This document shows positions 14,706 to 22,088 of a DNA stretch of 35,095 nucleotides, in pieces. Position 1 is the first letter of the stretch, and each line of letters opens with the position of its first letter. The notes beneath the pieces were generated by a model. The model was not told the DNA's origin, ran no database searches, and worked only from the letters and a program-made list of their open reading frames with translations. The stretch comes from a virus. The stretch is from positions 1 to 35,095 of IMG/VR virus record IMGVR_UViG_3300030412_000377, one strand, 5' to 3'. Made by a program: the position numbers and the translations under genes.

Positions 14706-14842
14706 ATTACCCCTCCCCTCTATGTAATAAGTAATTAGTTATAAGTAATTATAGTTAGATACTTTTTACGTAGAGACGCGGATTGAGCCCGCACATAGCC
14801 AGAGGAAAAGGAAGTAACCCCCGACTACATGCGGTAAACGGT

Positions 14843-15613
14843 TTAGTCTTCGTAGCGCTCAATAATGTCCTGAACGATGCCACTCCGCACTACGTCTTCT
14901 CTGTCGAAGCGCGCAACACGAACTTTGCCTAAGCTTTCTAAGCGGGAAACTGCATCAATTAACCCACTTTCACCACTGATGTCCTTCTGTCTTGGGTCGC
15001 CATTAACGACTACTGTACAGTTGGGTCCAATACGCGTCAGGAACATCTTCATTTGTGATGGTGTTACGTTTTGAGCCTCATCTAAGATAACGAACGCATT
15101 GCGGAACGTACGACCTCGCATGTGACCTAACACAGCGGGTTCGATCTTGCGGCTCTTTAACATGTATTCATACTGGGAGTGACCCAATCGCTGGGTGAAT
15201 ACGTCACGAAATGGTTGCAAATAAGGCTCAAATTTCTCATCCAACTCACCAGGTAAGAAGCCTAGCGATTCCCCGGCATCAACCGCAGGACGCGTGATGA
15301 TAATCTGTTCAATTTCATGGTTCGTCAGCATGTCCGCAGCCATCGCAGCACACACAAAAGTCTTTCCCGTTCCCGCGGGACCAATACCAAACGTCACCAC
15401 AGCTTCTTCAATGCTCATCATGTAGTGAGCTTGGGCTTCCGTTTGGGGAGCGAGTGGCTCCACTTTGCTCGCCTTTCCTAATTGACGGGCGGTGTGCAAT
15501 TCCATTTCTGCAATCTCGTGACCGCTATGATCTGCATTTGAGCCTCTTCGTTGCTCGCGTCGGTCTTTTCGGAACTGCTTTTGGTTGTTGCCTCTGTTGC
15601 GTTGCTTTGCCAT
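14843..15613 (-). CDS. phoH: PhoH-like ATPase
   Basis: 256 residues. Walker A GPAGTGKT at 78-85, RPAVDAGESLGFLPG (about 108-122) and FVILDEAQN (174-182, Walker B) form the characteristic PhoH signature, ending with VVVNGDPRQKD. Cellular PhoH is a P-loop NTPase linked to RNA metabolism and phosphate stress; phage PhoH proteins are frequent, above all in aquatic phages, and their role is unsettled. The first 50 residues are basic (RNRGNNQKQFRKDRREQRR) and could bind RNA. The ATG follows AGAGGT and lies 4 nt after the preceding stop, so it is co-transcribed with the repeat-stalk tail protein. Confidence 0.9.
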   Translation of the reverse strand: MAKQRNRGNNQKQFRKDRREQRRGSNADHSGHEIAEMELHTARQLGKASKVEPLAPQTEAQAHYMMSIEEAVVTFGIGPAGTGKTFVCAAMAADMLTNHEIEQIIITRPAVDAGESLGFLPGELDEKFEPYLQPFRDVFTQRLGHSQYEYMLKSRKIEPAVLGHMRGRTFRNAFVILDEAQNVTPSQMKMFLTRIGPNCTVVVNGDPRQKDISGESGLIDAVSRLESLGKVRVARFDREDVVRSGIVQDIIERYED

Positions 15614-15617
15614 TAAA

Positions 15618-16625
15618 TTAAACCTCTGAAACCTTAATTCCGGAAACGCTCCATCTGATAGTGTCTCCGTACCCTCTGTAGTCGAACTTGATATTTGAAT
15701 TGAACCTCACCTTGACGTCTGCGCCGCCGCTAGGGTCGCTAAAGGTGAAGGTCGATCCACTACCGCCATGATCGTTCCAAAACTCTTCCAGGATCTCCTT
15801 GTCGTCGTTATTCAAATCTGAAAACCCAACGGTAAAGTTGCGACGAGGACGCCTCAAATACTTAGGTCGGGTCATGGTGTAGCCACCCTCTGTAACCAAC
15901 TTAGATGCTGGGTCGTCAAGCTCCAAAGCGAAGCTCGAACTGTCGTAGTAGCGACTCATCTCCGCTGGAGGGAACGCTGCCGTCTGTGGTCTAGTTGGTT
16001 GATTTAAGCCAATTGAAATTGCGAGCTGGGTGGCCGTAGCGATGTAAGGCAGGTCGGCTAAACCCAAAATGGGAATAATTAGCTGCTCGGCCTCAAGCGC
16101 GACGCCCATTTCCCCAACTGGCTCATAAAAGCCTAGAGACACGACCCCTTGCGTCGCCACTAGGTTGACGCTCATTTCCCCAATTGGAGTGTGGAGGCCA
16201 ACTGGTATAGCTAGCTGTGCTGTTGTTGCGCTAACACCCACTGTCTGACTAGGTGCGTAAAGGTCAAGCCCAACAGCGAGTTGCGTTGGGGCAATCTCGG
16301 TGCCAATCTCCTGGTCAGGCGTGTGAAGGCCAAGCTCGACAGCGAGTTGCGTTGCAACAATCACAGCCCCAGCCGTTTGACTAGGCGTGTGAAGATCAAG
16401 CCCCACAGCAAGCTGCGACGAAATACCTTCGACACCAATCACCTGACTAGGCGTATGAAGGTTGAGAGGTATCGATAGCCGTGACGACGCAACCTCAACA
16501 CCCGTCACCTGACTAGGCGCGAAGAAGCCCAAAGTCACGGTCAATTGCGATGGCGTACCGTCGAAATAAACCGCGCCCGAAGATCCCAGCGTGGCTGAGC
16601 CTAAAGAGGAGCTACCTAGAGACAT
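15618..16625 (-). CDS. Tail protein: 22-residue repeat stalk fused to a lambda M-like domain
   Basis: 335 residues. Residues about 22-225 consist of eight or nine copies of an approximately 22-residue beta-rich unit with core TQLAVxLGLHTPSQ. The C-terminal 110 residues (VTEGGYTMTRPKYLRRPRRNF, FWNDHGGSGSTFTF) are a paralogue of the separate tail-tip protein at 29716-30081 (shared GGY, R-x-RRPRR, FWN, and a closing W-x-VSxxxVxEV/W-DIADVSLEEV). Both match the minor tail protein M family of lambda. The fusion suggests an exposed stalk carried on a tail-tip docking domain, or a duplicated adaptor. ATG follows GGGGCTTAGT. It is encoded away from the main tail-tip cluster, next to PhoH. Confidence 0.72.
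   Translation of the reverse strand: MSLGSSSLGSATLGSSGAVYFDGTPSQLTVTLGFFAPSQVTGVEVASSRLSIPLNLHTPSQVIGVEGISSQLAVGLDLHTPSQTAGAVIVATQLAVELGLHTPDQEIGTEIAPTQLAVGLDLYAPSQTVGVSATTAQLAIPVGLHTPIGEMSVNLVATQGVVSLGFYEPVGEMGVALEAEQLIIPILGLADLPYIATATQLAISIGLNQPTRPQTAAFPPAEMSRYYDSSSFALELDDPASKLVTEGGYTMTRPKYLRRPRRNFTVGFSDLNNDDKEILEEFWNDHGGSGSTFTFSDPSGGADVKVRFNSNIKFDYRGYGDTIRWSVSGIKVSEV
15960..16565 (-). repeat. Coding tandem repeats, about 66 bp per unit
   Basis: DNA counterpart of the 22-residue protein repeats: phrases such as GACTAGGCGTGTGAAG and AGCGAGTTGCGTTG recur about every 66 bp. Copies are diverged, so the array is old or under selection, and is not a recent slippage product. Confidence 0.7.
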
Positions 16626-16637
16626 ACTAAGCCCCTA

Positions 16638-17099
16638 TTAAATTCTCACCCAGCCATTAGCGGGCGCATTGATTTTGAATGCCGATGCGATAGAAGAAAC
16701 CTCAGCGCTCGTACTGTCAGTATTCAAGTCCACATAAAATAACAACTTGGATGTGCCTGCCAATGTGCCTGGCGTTGCTGGCTTAACAGCTACAAGGTAC
16801 TTCGCCGTGATAGACACCGCTTCGCCAAAATTGACCAAGGCTGAATCTAAGTAGGTTACGCCCGCTGTAGTTGCATCGTCGACATCCAACGATGTGGCGT
16901 TGATTGGTGCGCCGTCACCTGCCGAAATGTAATCCGAACTCAAATCAGCAACGGTGTCGTGCGTGACATCTGGCGTATAATCTTTCGTAGCTAGCAGCCA
17001 CATTACGTTGCCCGCTGTAGGATCGTCCCAATGTCTCTCTGGGTACTTAATTAAGTGAGATTGAAGCTTGTCGTACTTGGTTACTTGTCCAATTGCCAT
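16638..17099 (-). CDS. Hypothetical virion-associated protein
   Basis: 153 residues, not firmly recognised. Composition is that of a beta-rich structural protein with many Ala, Thr, Asp and Val; SITAKYLVAVKP and LLFYVDLN are strand-like. No signal peptide or membrane segment. It lies 12 nt before the repeat-stalk tail gene and is transcribed with it, so a tail-fibre or decoration role is plausible. ATG follows AGAGGGC. Confidence 0.6.
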   Translation of the reverse strand: MAIGQVTKYDKLQSHLIKYPERHWDDPTAGNVMWLLATKDYTPDVTHDTVADLSSDYISAGDGAPINATSLDVDDATTAGVTYLDSALVNFGEAVSITAKYLVAVKPATPGTLAGTSKLLFYVDLNTDSTSAEVSSIASAFKINAPANGWVRI

Positions 17100-17132
17100 G
17101 TTGTTTGCCCTCTGGGTAAATAGGTTGCTGTC

Positions 17133-17588
17133 TTATTGCGGTAATGCCACTTTTTTCAAATATGGCGACATTAGTAGGTGACTGGGTGCGATAAATTGAG
17201 CGTCGACATCTGGGTTAAGCAGGGGCATATTGGCCTCTTGAAAAACCCACGCGATTAGCTCGGAGCAAAACCACTTTTCGGTATTGCTAAACTTGTCTGT
17301 GCGCGAGATGAAGCCCCAGATAGCGCCGAAATCATAAGGCTTGCCAAGCTCACCCCTAATAATCGACTCAACAAGCTCTTGACTAACGCCCTCAACCACG
17401 TAACGCTCAATCCGCTCGTACTCCGAACGCTCATAAGGACGCTCGCTGACGCCGTTCTGCCACTCAGCGCCAATTAAGGTGCCTTTTGAGGTAACTAGGT
17501 CGACGTGACTCGCCCACGAGAACGTGCGAAATTGAACGCCCTTGGCTACTAAGCCGCCCGATGTAGAGAATTGAATAACTACCGACAT
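17133..17588 (-). CDS. Permuted NlpC/P60-like (papain-fold) peptidase
   Basis: 151 residues from ATG 17586-17588; the frame reaches 17705 but that part lies under the upstream membrane-protein gene, so the later start is chosen. SWASHVDLV places the catalytic His at 28, GKPYDFGAIWGF matches the G-x-x-YD turn, and EKWFCSELIAW places the nucleophile Cys at 108. His before Cys is the circularly permuted order of the YiiX/DUF830 branch of NlpC/P60. It may cut peptidoglycan peptides or another amide bond. It follows the holin-like gene with only 2 nt between, so a lysis or entry role is reasonable. The substrate is unknown. Confidence 0.72.
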   Translation of the reverse strand: MSVVIQFSTSGGLVAKGVQFRTFSWASHVDLVTSKGTLIGAEWQNGVSERPYERSEYERIERYVVEGVSQELVESIIRGELGKPYDFGAIWGFISRTDKFSNTEKWFCSELIAWVFQEANMPLLNPDVDAQFIAPSHLLMSPYLKKVALPQ

Positions 17589-17590
17589 GA

Positions 17591-17995
17591 CTACACCTGC
17601 CCTTGCATGAAATATTGCTTTGCCGCATACACAGTCACAGCCACAACGCTGGCGAGAGTCGCCCAAATAGTGCCGGTTGCAATATTCGACGCAACGCCAG
17701 TCCAAAACTCTTTGCGCGCGCGCTGCTCTGCGATAAAGTTGTCCATAAATTCATGATGCTTTGCGTGATCTTGGGGGTTGAGCCTCGCAATCGACAGCTT
17801 CAAATCGTCAATCAAATTAATCATTTCCTTTTGCATTATTTCTTCCGTGGCCATGTGTCCTTCTAAGATGCGAGATAGCCCGCCGTTCTCCATATCCATT
17901 CTTCGTTGCGACAAGCGGAGATCGCTCACTGCGTCGCTCAGCTCTCTAAGGTTTTTAAGAAGTGGGTCTGGCTTTGTTGCGTTAGGCAGTTCCAT
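17591..17995 (-). CDS. Single-pass membrane protein, holin candidate
   Basis: 134 residues. The first 90 are helical and probably coiled-coil (LLKNLRELSDAVSDLRLSQRR, MQKEMINLIDDLKLSIARL). One hydrophobic segment follows at about 97-122 (GTIWATLASVVAVTVYAA), then a short tail. This N-coil plus C-terminal membrane anchor layout occurs in phage holin-like or accessory lysis proteins. The gene is close to the M15 endolysin and immediately before the papain-fold peptidase. It is the first gene after operator site F with its TATAAT, so it likely starts a transcript. Alternative: a membrane anchor unrelated to lysis. Confidence 0.55.
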   Translation of the reverse strand: MELPNATKPDPLLKNLRELSDAVSDLRLSQRRMDMENGGLSRILEGHMATEEIMQKEMINLIDDLKLSIARLNPQDHAKHHEFMDNFIAEQRARKEFWTGVASNIATGTIWATLASVVAVTVYAAKQYFMQGQV

Positions 17996-18034
17996 GAGGT
18001 GTTCTCTTGATTAAATTTAATATGACGCCTATTA

Positions 18035-18052
18035 TAAGTCATTGGTGACTTA
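18035..18052 (-). promoter_or_regulatory. Operator-like 18-bp palindrome with TATAAT, site F
   Basis: Minus strand TAAGTCACCAATGACTTA, a near-perfect palindrome; TATAAT follows after 16 nt (plus 18031-18036). About 40 bp upstream of the holin-candidate start. Seventeen bases before TATAAT is TAGAAA, a poor -35. Confidence 0.7.
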
Positions 18053-18067
18053 TTTTCTATTCTGAAT

Positions 18068-19369
18068 CTAAGCTTTGGTGGTTAGGTAGCGCTCCGAATC
18101 CTCTCGGTAATACCATTTACCGCCACTTACCGCGAACTCCTCGCCTACTGTAATGTAGTCCCACGCGGTCGCCTTGGTGTGAGTGTCGACGTTCGCCAGC
18201 GCAAATCCAGTGTGCCACTTCTCGCCCTCGCAGTAGCTTGCAGACCGTTTGTGACCCGCACCTAACTGATGCCACTCGTACGCACCATAGACTGGTGAGA
18301 ACATTGGCCACACTTGATGCTGGTGATGATGACCGTTGGCACCGGGCAATCCCATGTTTCTAGCGTGAGGAAAGTGGTGGAACAAAATACTGTCCCAGTA
18401 GATTTTGTAATTGTTGGCCAATTGCTTGTTGTGCTCTGCCTTCGTGAAGGTGGCCAAGTCTGCTTTTGCAATGTAGTTGATCTCAAACTCATCTAGCCCA
18501 AGAAGCTTCCCGATAGTGAACCCGTGAAGATCGCTGAGAACCGCTCTAAGCGCGGGTGTCGCGTCCGCAAGCTGTCTGAGCAGTCTAGCTTCGTGATTGC
18601 CCTCAATGAAGTCAATTTGCGTCTCTGGGCAAGCTTCACGCAATGGTTTGAGGATGTGTTCGTGAGCGTACTTGATGCGACCGACTACATCCCACTCTCT
18701 TGGGTCAACGCCATAACTGCCGAACTCAGGTAAGTCAAATATGTCGCCATTCAAAACGATCACATCTGGCTGCACTCTTTTGGCTGTGTCAATCAGAACT
18801 CGAAGGAAGAATTGATCGATCTCAATGTCGTGCAAATCGGAACAAACCAAGACCGTCTTAAAACGCCTTGTGTTCTCTCTAATGTACTTATCCGACCAAT
18901 CACCCCGCGACGCTGTCAACTCTCTGTAGTGATCCACTGAGGCGTGCTTAGCAATGCTTCTTTCCATCGTTGCCTGCTGACGGGTCAAAACTAAGCCCGC
19001 CTGACGCTTGAACTCCATAAATGTACCGAAGTATCGATTCCAAGTGGCGTCTGAAATGCTTGAGTTGTTGCTAAAGTAGTTCCTTGTGATGAACTTCTCC
19101 GGGTCGATGTCTCTAACCCGATGTAGCTCCTCTATACAATCGTCAGCCGTCCACGATCCCATATATTTACGTTCGTTTTCCGATAGCGGAGATACTGCGC
19201 GATTGATAAGACTTGGTACGTCCTCTCCAAGCCCGAATCTAGCTCTAAGCTTTTTAGCTTTAATTCGTACGGTGCGGTCAACAATACCAAGCTCATCAGC
19301 AACGTCCGCAACGCGGGGGAAGTTTTCAAGATCGTTGTATACATTGGCAAATTTCTCTACTTCATTCAT
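18068..19369 (-). CDS. Metallophosphoesterase with N-terminal helix-turn-helix region
   Basis: 433 residues. Residues 10-45 form a helix-turn-helix (PRVADVADELGIVDRTVRIK). About 74-126 (DDCIEELHRV, ISDATWNRYFGTFMEFKRQAG) resembles the DNA-binding repeat associated with homing endonucleases. The catalytic domain has SDLH (D178, H180), NGDIFD (D209), EGNHE (257-260) and later His clusters (FHHFPHA and GHHHQH), the two-metal calcineurin-like phosphoesterase set. It should hydrolyse a phosphodiester, perhaps of nucleic acid given the DNA-binding modules. Its start overlaps the endolysin stop by one base (TAATG). Such proteins are known in phages, but the target here is open; a nuclease is my preferred reading. 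Confidence 0.8.
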   Translation of the reverse strand: MNEVEKFANVYNDLENFPRVADVADELGIVDRTVRIKAKKLRARFGLGEDVPSLINRAVSPLSENERKYMGSWTADDCIEELHRVRDIDPEKFITRNYFSNNSSISDATWNRYFGTFMEFKRQAGLVLTRQQATMERSIAKHASVDHYRELTASRGDWSDKYIRENTRRFKTVLVCSDLHDIEIDQFFLRVLIDTAKRVQPDVIVLNGDIFDLPEFGSYGVDPREWDVVGRIKYAHEHILKPLREACPETQIDFIEGNHEARLLRQLADATPALRAVLSDLHGFTIGKLLGLDEFEINYIAKADLATFTKAEHNKQLANNYKIYWDSILFHHFPHARNMGLPGANGHHHQHQVWPMFSPVYGAYEWHQLGAGHKRSASYCEGEKWHTGFALANVDTHTKATAWDYITVGEEFAVSGGKWYYREDSERYLTTKA

Positions 19370-19833
19370 TATTTGTTTATTCCAGAAACGTATTTAGTTG
19401 ACGTGCCTAGCTTGACCGCCGTCTTCTCTTTGTTAGTTGCGGTCATTTGAGGAATGGCAACGTGAACCCAGCGTCCGTACTCTTGAATGAGTTCGCTATA
19501 GCCATAGTCGCCCATGTTGTTCTTGATCCAGATCGCCAGTTGATAGGGCGTGAGGTGAGTGCAGGTTATGTCTGCTGCCATACCCTCCAGGTGAAACGAA
19601 GTCTTGCTGCCGCCTATCTTGGCGTTGAGCACTGAGTTTCTAAACCCAGACGAGACTCGAATTTTCACTTCGGTATTTAGCTCATTTGAGATACCGATCT
19701 TGATAGCCTGTAGAAACCAAGACAATCGAACTAGGTTTCTGGACTCTGATTCGTTTGGCGTGTTGTCGATGCCGTTCTTCACTGCAAAGTTGGAGTGAGT
19801 CAGTTCTTGTTTTGAGAAATTTGGCGCGTACAT
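19369..19833 (-). CDS. Endolysin, peptidase M15 family
   Basis: 154 residues from ATG 19831-19833, which has GGAG at correct distance; an in-frame ATG at 19845 lacks one. The zinc peptidase motif SFHLEGMAAD (H81, D88) and WVHVAI (H124), with SSGFR before them, are those of the M15_3 D-Ala-D-Ala-type cell-wall peptidases used as phage endolysins. It would cut peptide cross-links of the host cell wall at lysis. No signal peptide, so it needs a holin for export; a candidate lies downstream at 17591-17995. It is directly after operator site G. Confidence 0.85.
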   Translation of the reverse strand: MYAPNFSKQELTHSNFAVKNGIDNTPNESESRNLVRLSWFLQAIKIGISNELNTEVKIRVSSGFRNSVLNAKIGGSKTSFHLEGMAADITCTHLTPYQLAIWIKNNMGDYGYSELIQEYGRWVHVAIPQMTATNKEKTAVKLGTSTKYVSGINK

Positions 19834-19852
19834 TGAAAGCTCCATAGGTTAC

Positions 19853-19870
19853 TAAGTCACCGATTACTTA
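19853..19870. promoter_or_regulatory. Operator-like 18-bp palindrome, site G
   Basis: Plus strand TAAGTCACCGATTACTTA; minus TAAGTAATCGGTGACTTA. It lies only 20 bp before the endolysin start, leaving little room for a promoter plus ribosome site, so here it may act as a roadblock type operator. Confidence 0.6.
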
Positions 19871-19891
19871 TCTATCGTGACAAAAATATCT

Positions 19892-20617
19892 TTACTTGGT
19901 TTTGATTAGATTGATGAGATGTCCAGATAGATCGTATCTACCCATCACGATTTGTCTGACGTTTTGGTGGTGCGTGTTTTGGTAACTTTCGCCAAAGGTG
20001 AAGATATTTAACCAATGACTGTCTCTACTTTCGTCCCCATTGTCGTGCGGCTGACTGCCTACCATGTGACCGAAAGTTCCCGATATTTGCATGACCGCAA
20101 ATATCATCGCCACTGGTAACGCCCATGCCCAGAACACCAGCGGTGGGCTAATCGCAACCAAGGCTAACGCATATAGAAATGATATTTTATAGTAGTGCTT
20201 GTGTAGCCAATTGTGACGCTTATCTCGTATCAAGTCTTTTATCAACACCAACGGCGTCTTGAGCGACCAAGGTCCGAATATCCATGCCTTGATTGCGCTG
20301 TTGTGTGGGTAGTAGGGGTCTTTTCCCTCTATGTCTGAGAAAGCGTGATGCGCCCTATGCAGACCACACCAGCTAATAGAGCTGCCGACGCCCGACAGAG
20401 TACCGGCTATCATCAAAAACCACCACCAGAAACCACTGGTCTCGAACGCCCGGTGACATATCATTCTGTGAAAGCCAATGGACATTCCCACATTCATAAT
20501 GAAAAAGACCACCAGTGCCAAACCAACGCCAGGCCAGGAGAAGAAAAAGATCAGACCCACCGCGGCTATGATATGCGCCAAGCCAGCCATCAACTTTATC
20601 TTTCTAAATCCAAACAT
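19892..20617 (-). CDS. Fatty acid (acyl-CoA type) desaturase
   Basis: 241 residues with four or more hydrophobic segments and the three histidine boxes of membrane di-iron desaturases: HRMICH (50-55), HRAHH (87-91) and QNTHHQN (about 213-219) preceded by FTFGES; additional His at 184 and 201. It should insert a double bond in membrane fatty acyl chains. It is shorter than most bacterial delta-9 enzymes (300-380 residues) but keeps all boxes. Its ATG overlaps the stop of the upstream tail gene (TAATG), so it is translated with the late genes. This is an auxiliary metabolic gene, possibly altering membrane fluidity during infection or in the lysogen. Origin by transfer from a host is likely. 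Confidence 0.9.
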   Translation of the reverse strand: MFGFRKIKLMAGLAHIIAAVGLIFFFSWPGVGLALVVFFIMNVGMSIGFHRMICHRAFETSGFWWWFLMIAGTLSGVGSSISWCGLHRAHHAFSDIEGKDPYYPHNSAIKAWIFGPWSLKTPLVLIKDLIRDKRHNWLHKHYYKISFLYALALVAISPPLVFWAWALPVAMIFAVMQISGTFGHMVGSQPHDNGDESRDSHWLNIFTFGESYQNTHHQNVRQIVMGRYDLSGHLINLIKTK

Positions 20618-21138
20618 TAGACGACCTTGTAGAATAGCGCGAGGTGCGAATCTTCGGCGCCGCCAGTTATTTGAACGGAATCTTTGATGTCGAACTTGAT
20701 GATCTGATGTTTGTCGTAGGCCGTACCGTCGATGATCGTACCGTCTTGCGTCACCAATAGTCTTTTGCCGAGCACCTCCGTTAGCGTAATTGTTTCGCCC
20801 GCAGCCAACGGTACAACGCTACCGTCCCACTCCACATCGCCACCTTTGCTACCTATGCAATAGAATCTACTGGGTGCAAGGGAGGCCATATTCAACCTGC
20901 CTTCTGAGAACTCTGTGGAAAAGCCAACGCCAAAGCGCTCACCAACGCTATAGTTGGCCAAAAGCGTCATATCAAGCGTATAGACATTGACCGACCCATG
21001 AGTTAGAAACTGGACGCCGCCTGTGCGGTCGAGCATCGTCTGTACCGTATGTAGGTTACCCCTGTCAGAGTCAGCATAACCGACATAAAGACCCTCGGAC
21101 TCAACGCTGTATACGGTTTTAAAAGACCAGTTAGACAT
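20617..21138 (-). CDS. Hypothetical tail-fibre-region protein
   Basis: 173 residues, not recognised. Predicted beta-rich with many Gly, Thr and Val (GLYVGYADSDRGN, LLANYSVGERFGVGF); no membrane segment. It is joined by TAATG overlaps to both the preceding gene and the desaturase, within the series of tail-fibre genes, so a structural or receptor-binding role is plausible. Confidence 0.58.
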   Translation of the reverse strand: MSNWSFKTVYSVESEGLYVGYADSDRGNLHTVQTMLDRTGGVQFLTHGSVNVYTLDMTLLANYSVGERFGVGFSTEFSEGRLNMASLAPSRFYCIGSKGGDVEWDGSVVPLAAGETITLTEVLGKRLLVTQDGTIIDGTAYDKHQIIKFDIKDSVQITGGAEDSHLALFYKVV

Positions 21139-21494
21139 TACAACACAACCTCGCTACCTTGCTGAGTTTCAACCTCGGTCACAGATGTCCACTCAACACC
21201 AAATAGGGGAAGTAACTCCTCTGGCATTTCTGAGGCCCGCGAGTTCAATTCGCTATTCCACTCGTGCTGAGCTTGAGTAGAAGCGCCGATAATAAGCTGA
21301 CGCATCTCTGCCTTGAGTTCGTCGACCGTGCTAAGACCCGCCGCGTACTTCTCCAGAAGGGAGGTGTCAACCGACAACTGTCGAATGTGGTGAGGGCGAA
21401 GGTTGAGACCCTCGTCCGTCGCCGTGTAGGTAACGCTAATCGTGCTGTGCTTTAGCGTGTAACCATTAACTTTAAATGTAAATTCTATAAACAT
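21138..21494 (-). CDS. Hypothetical tail-fibre-region protein
   Basis: 118 residues, not recognised. A beta-rich N-terminal half (FIEFTFKVNGYTLKHSTISV) and a helical middle (LLEKYAAGLSTVDELKAEM). Possibly a small fibre assembly chaperone, to judge from its size and its place after fibre genes, but no family resemblance is claimed. ATG follows GGAAGCAGC. Confidence 0.55.
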   Translation of the reverse strand: MFIEFTFKVNGYTLKHSTISVTYTATDEGLNLRPHHIRQLSVDTSLLEKYAAGLSTVDELKAEMRQLIIGASTQAQHEWNSELNSRASEMPEELLPLFGVEWTSVTEVETQQGSEVVL

Positions 21495-21503
21495 GCTGCT
21501 TCC

Positions 21504-22088
21504 TTATGGTGTGAAGGTTACGGTGCTCGTACCCACACCATCCCATTGAGATATATTTCCTGTATTCCATCGCCATATTGTCGACGAACTGAACTGCGCG
21601 TGAGTGGCCGATGCTGAGTTTAGCGTTCCCTTACCTTGAACATTTATGCTTGTAAAGAGCGACTTGGCGTGAGTGCCTGCCAAAACAACGACGAACCAAT
21701 AGTCGGTACTCTTGGCCGCATAGTGCTCATACAAGCCCTGTATCGTTATGCCGTCAAAGGTGCTTGCCACCCGCGAGCCAATCTCTCCCCCACTGTCAAA
21801 ACCCGTTCTCGACAAATCTAGGTGCTTTCCGTTAGCCGCGTAACCTCTCAACGTCCAAATCGAACCGTTGGAGGCGGTGCCTTCTGTTACTGTGATAACG
21901 GGCAATCGCGTTGCGCGATAAAAGTCACTCACCCCAATGAGACCGCTAGTTGGAATACTCTCATTCTCGACAATATCCGGGACGTAGACGCCACCTCTAT
22001 AATATTCATCGATGCCGACGGGGTCGCTGCCACCAAACTCGCTTTGAATGTCGTTAAGGGAAATGATTCCAGAGAGTTGAAGTGCCAC
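21504..22088 (-). CDS. Tail protein with phage fibre-type N-terminus
   Basis: 194 residues, starting at GTG 22086-22088, which overlaps the S74 fibre stop as TAGTG. The N-terminal 60 residues (SGIISLNDIQSEFGG, EYYRGGVYVPD, IPTSGLIGVSDFYRA) match a motif common at the start of phage tail and baseplate-associated proteins. The rest is beta-rich with Ser/Thr/Gly. It is likely displayed at the tail tip with the neighbouring fibre. Confidence 0.65.
   Translation of the reverse strand: MALQLSGIISLNDIQSEFGGSDPVGIDEYYRGGVYVPDIVENESIPTSGLIGVSDFYRATRLPVITVTEGTASNGSIWTLRGYAANGKHLDLSRTGFDSGGEIGSRVASTFDGITIQGLYEHYAAKSTDYWFVVVLAGTHAKSLFTSINVQGKGTLNSASATHAQFSSSTIWRWNTGNISQWDGVGTSTVTFTP

Noticed and set aside
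14760-14842. Possible tRNA or small RNA before the PhoH stop
   Set aside because: No cloverleaf can be formed and only a 4-bp GCGG/CCGC stem is seen, without a T-run.
15960-16565. Regular repeats suggesting a CRISPR array
   Set aside because: The 66-bp units are diverged and in frame within a protein; there are no unique spacers.
17589-17705. Upstream start for the papain-fold peptidase
   Set aside because: It lies wholly under the membrane protein gene and its sequence does not resemble the family.
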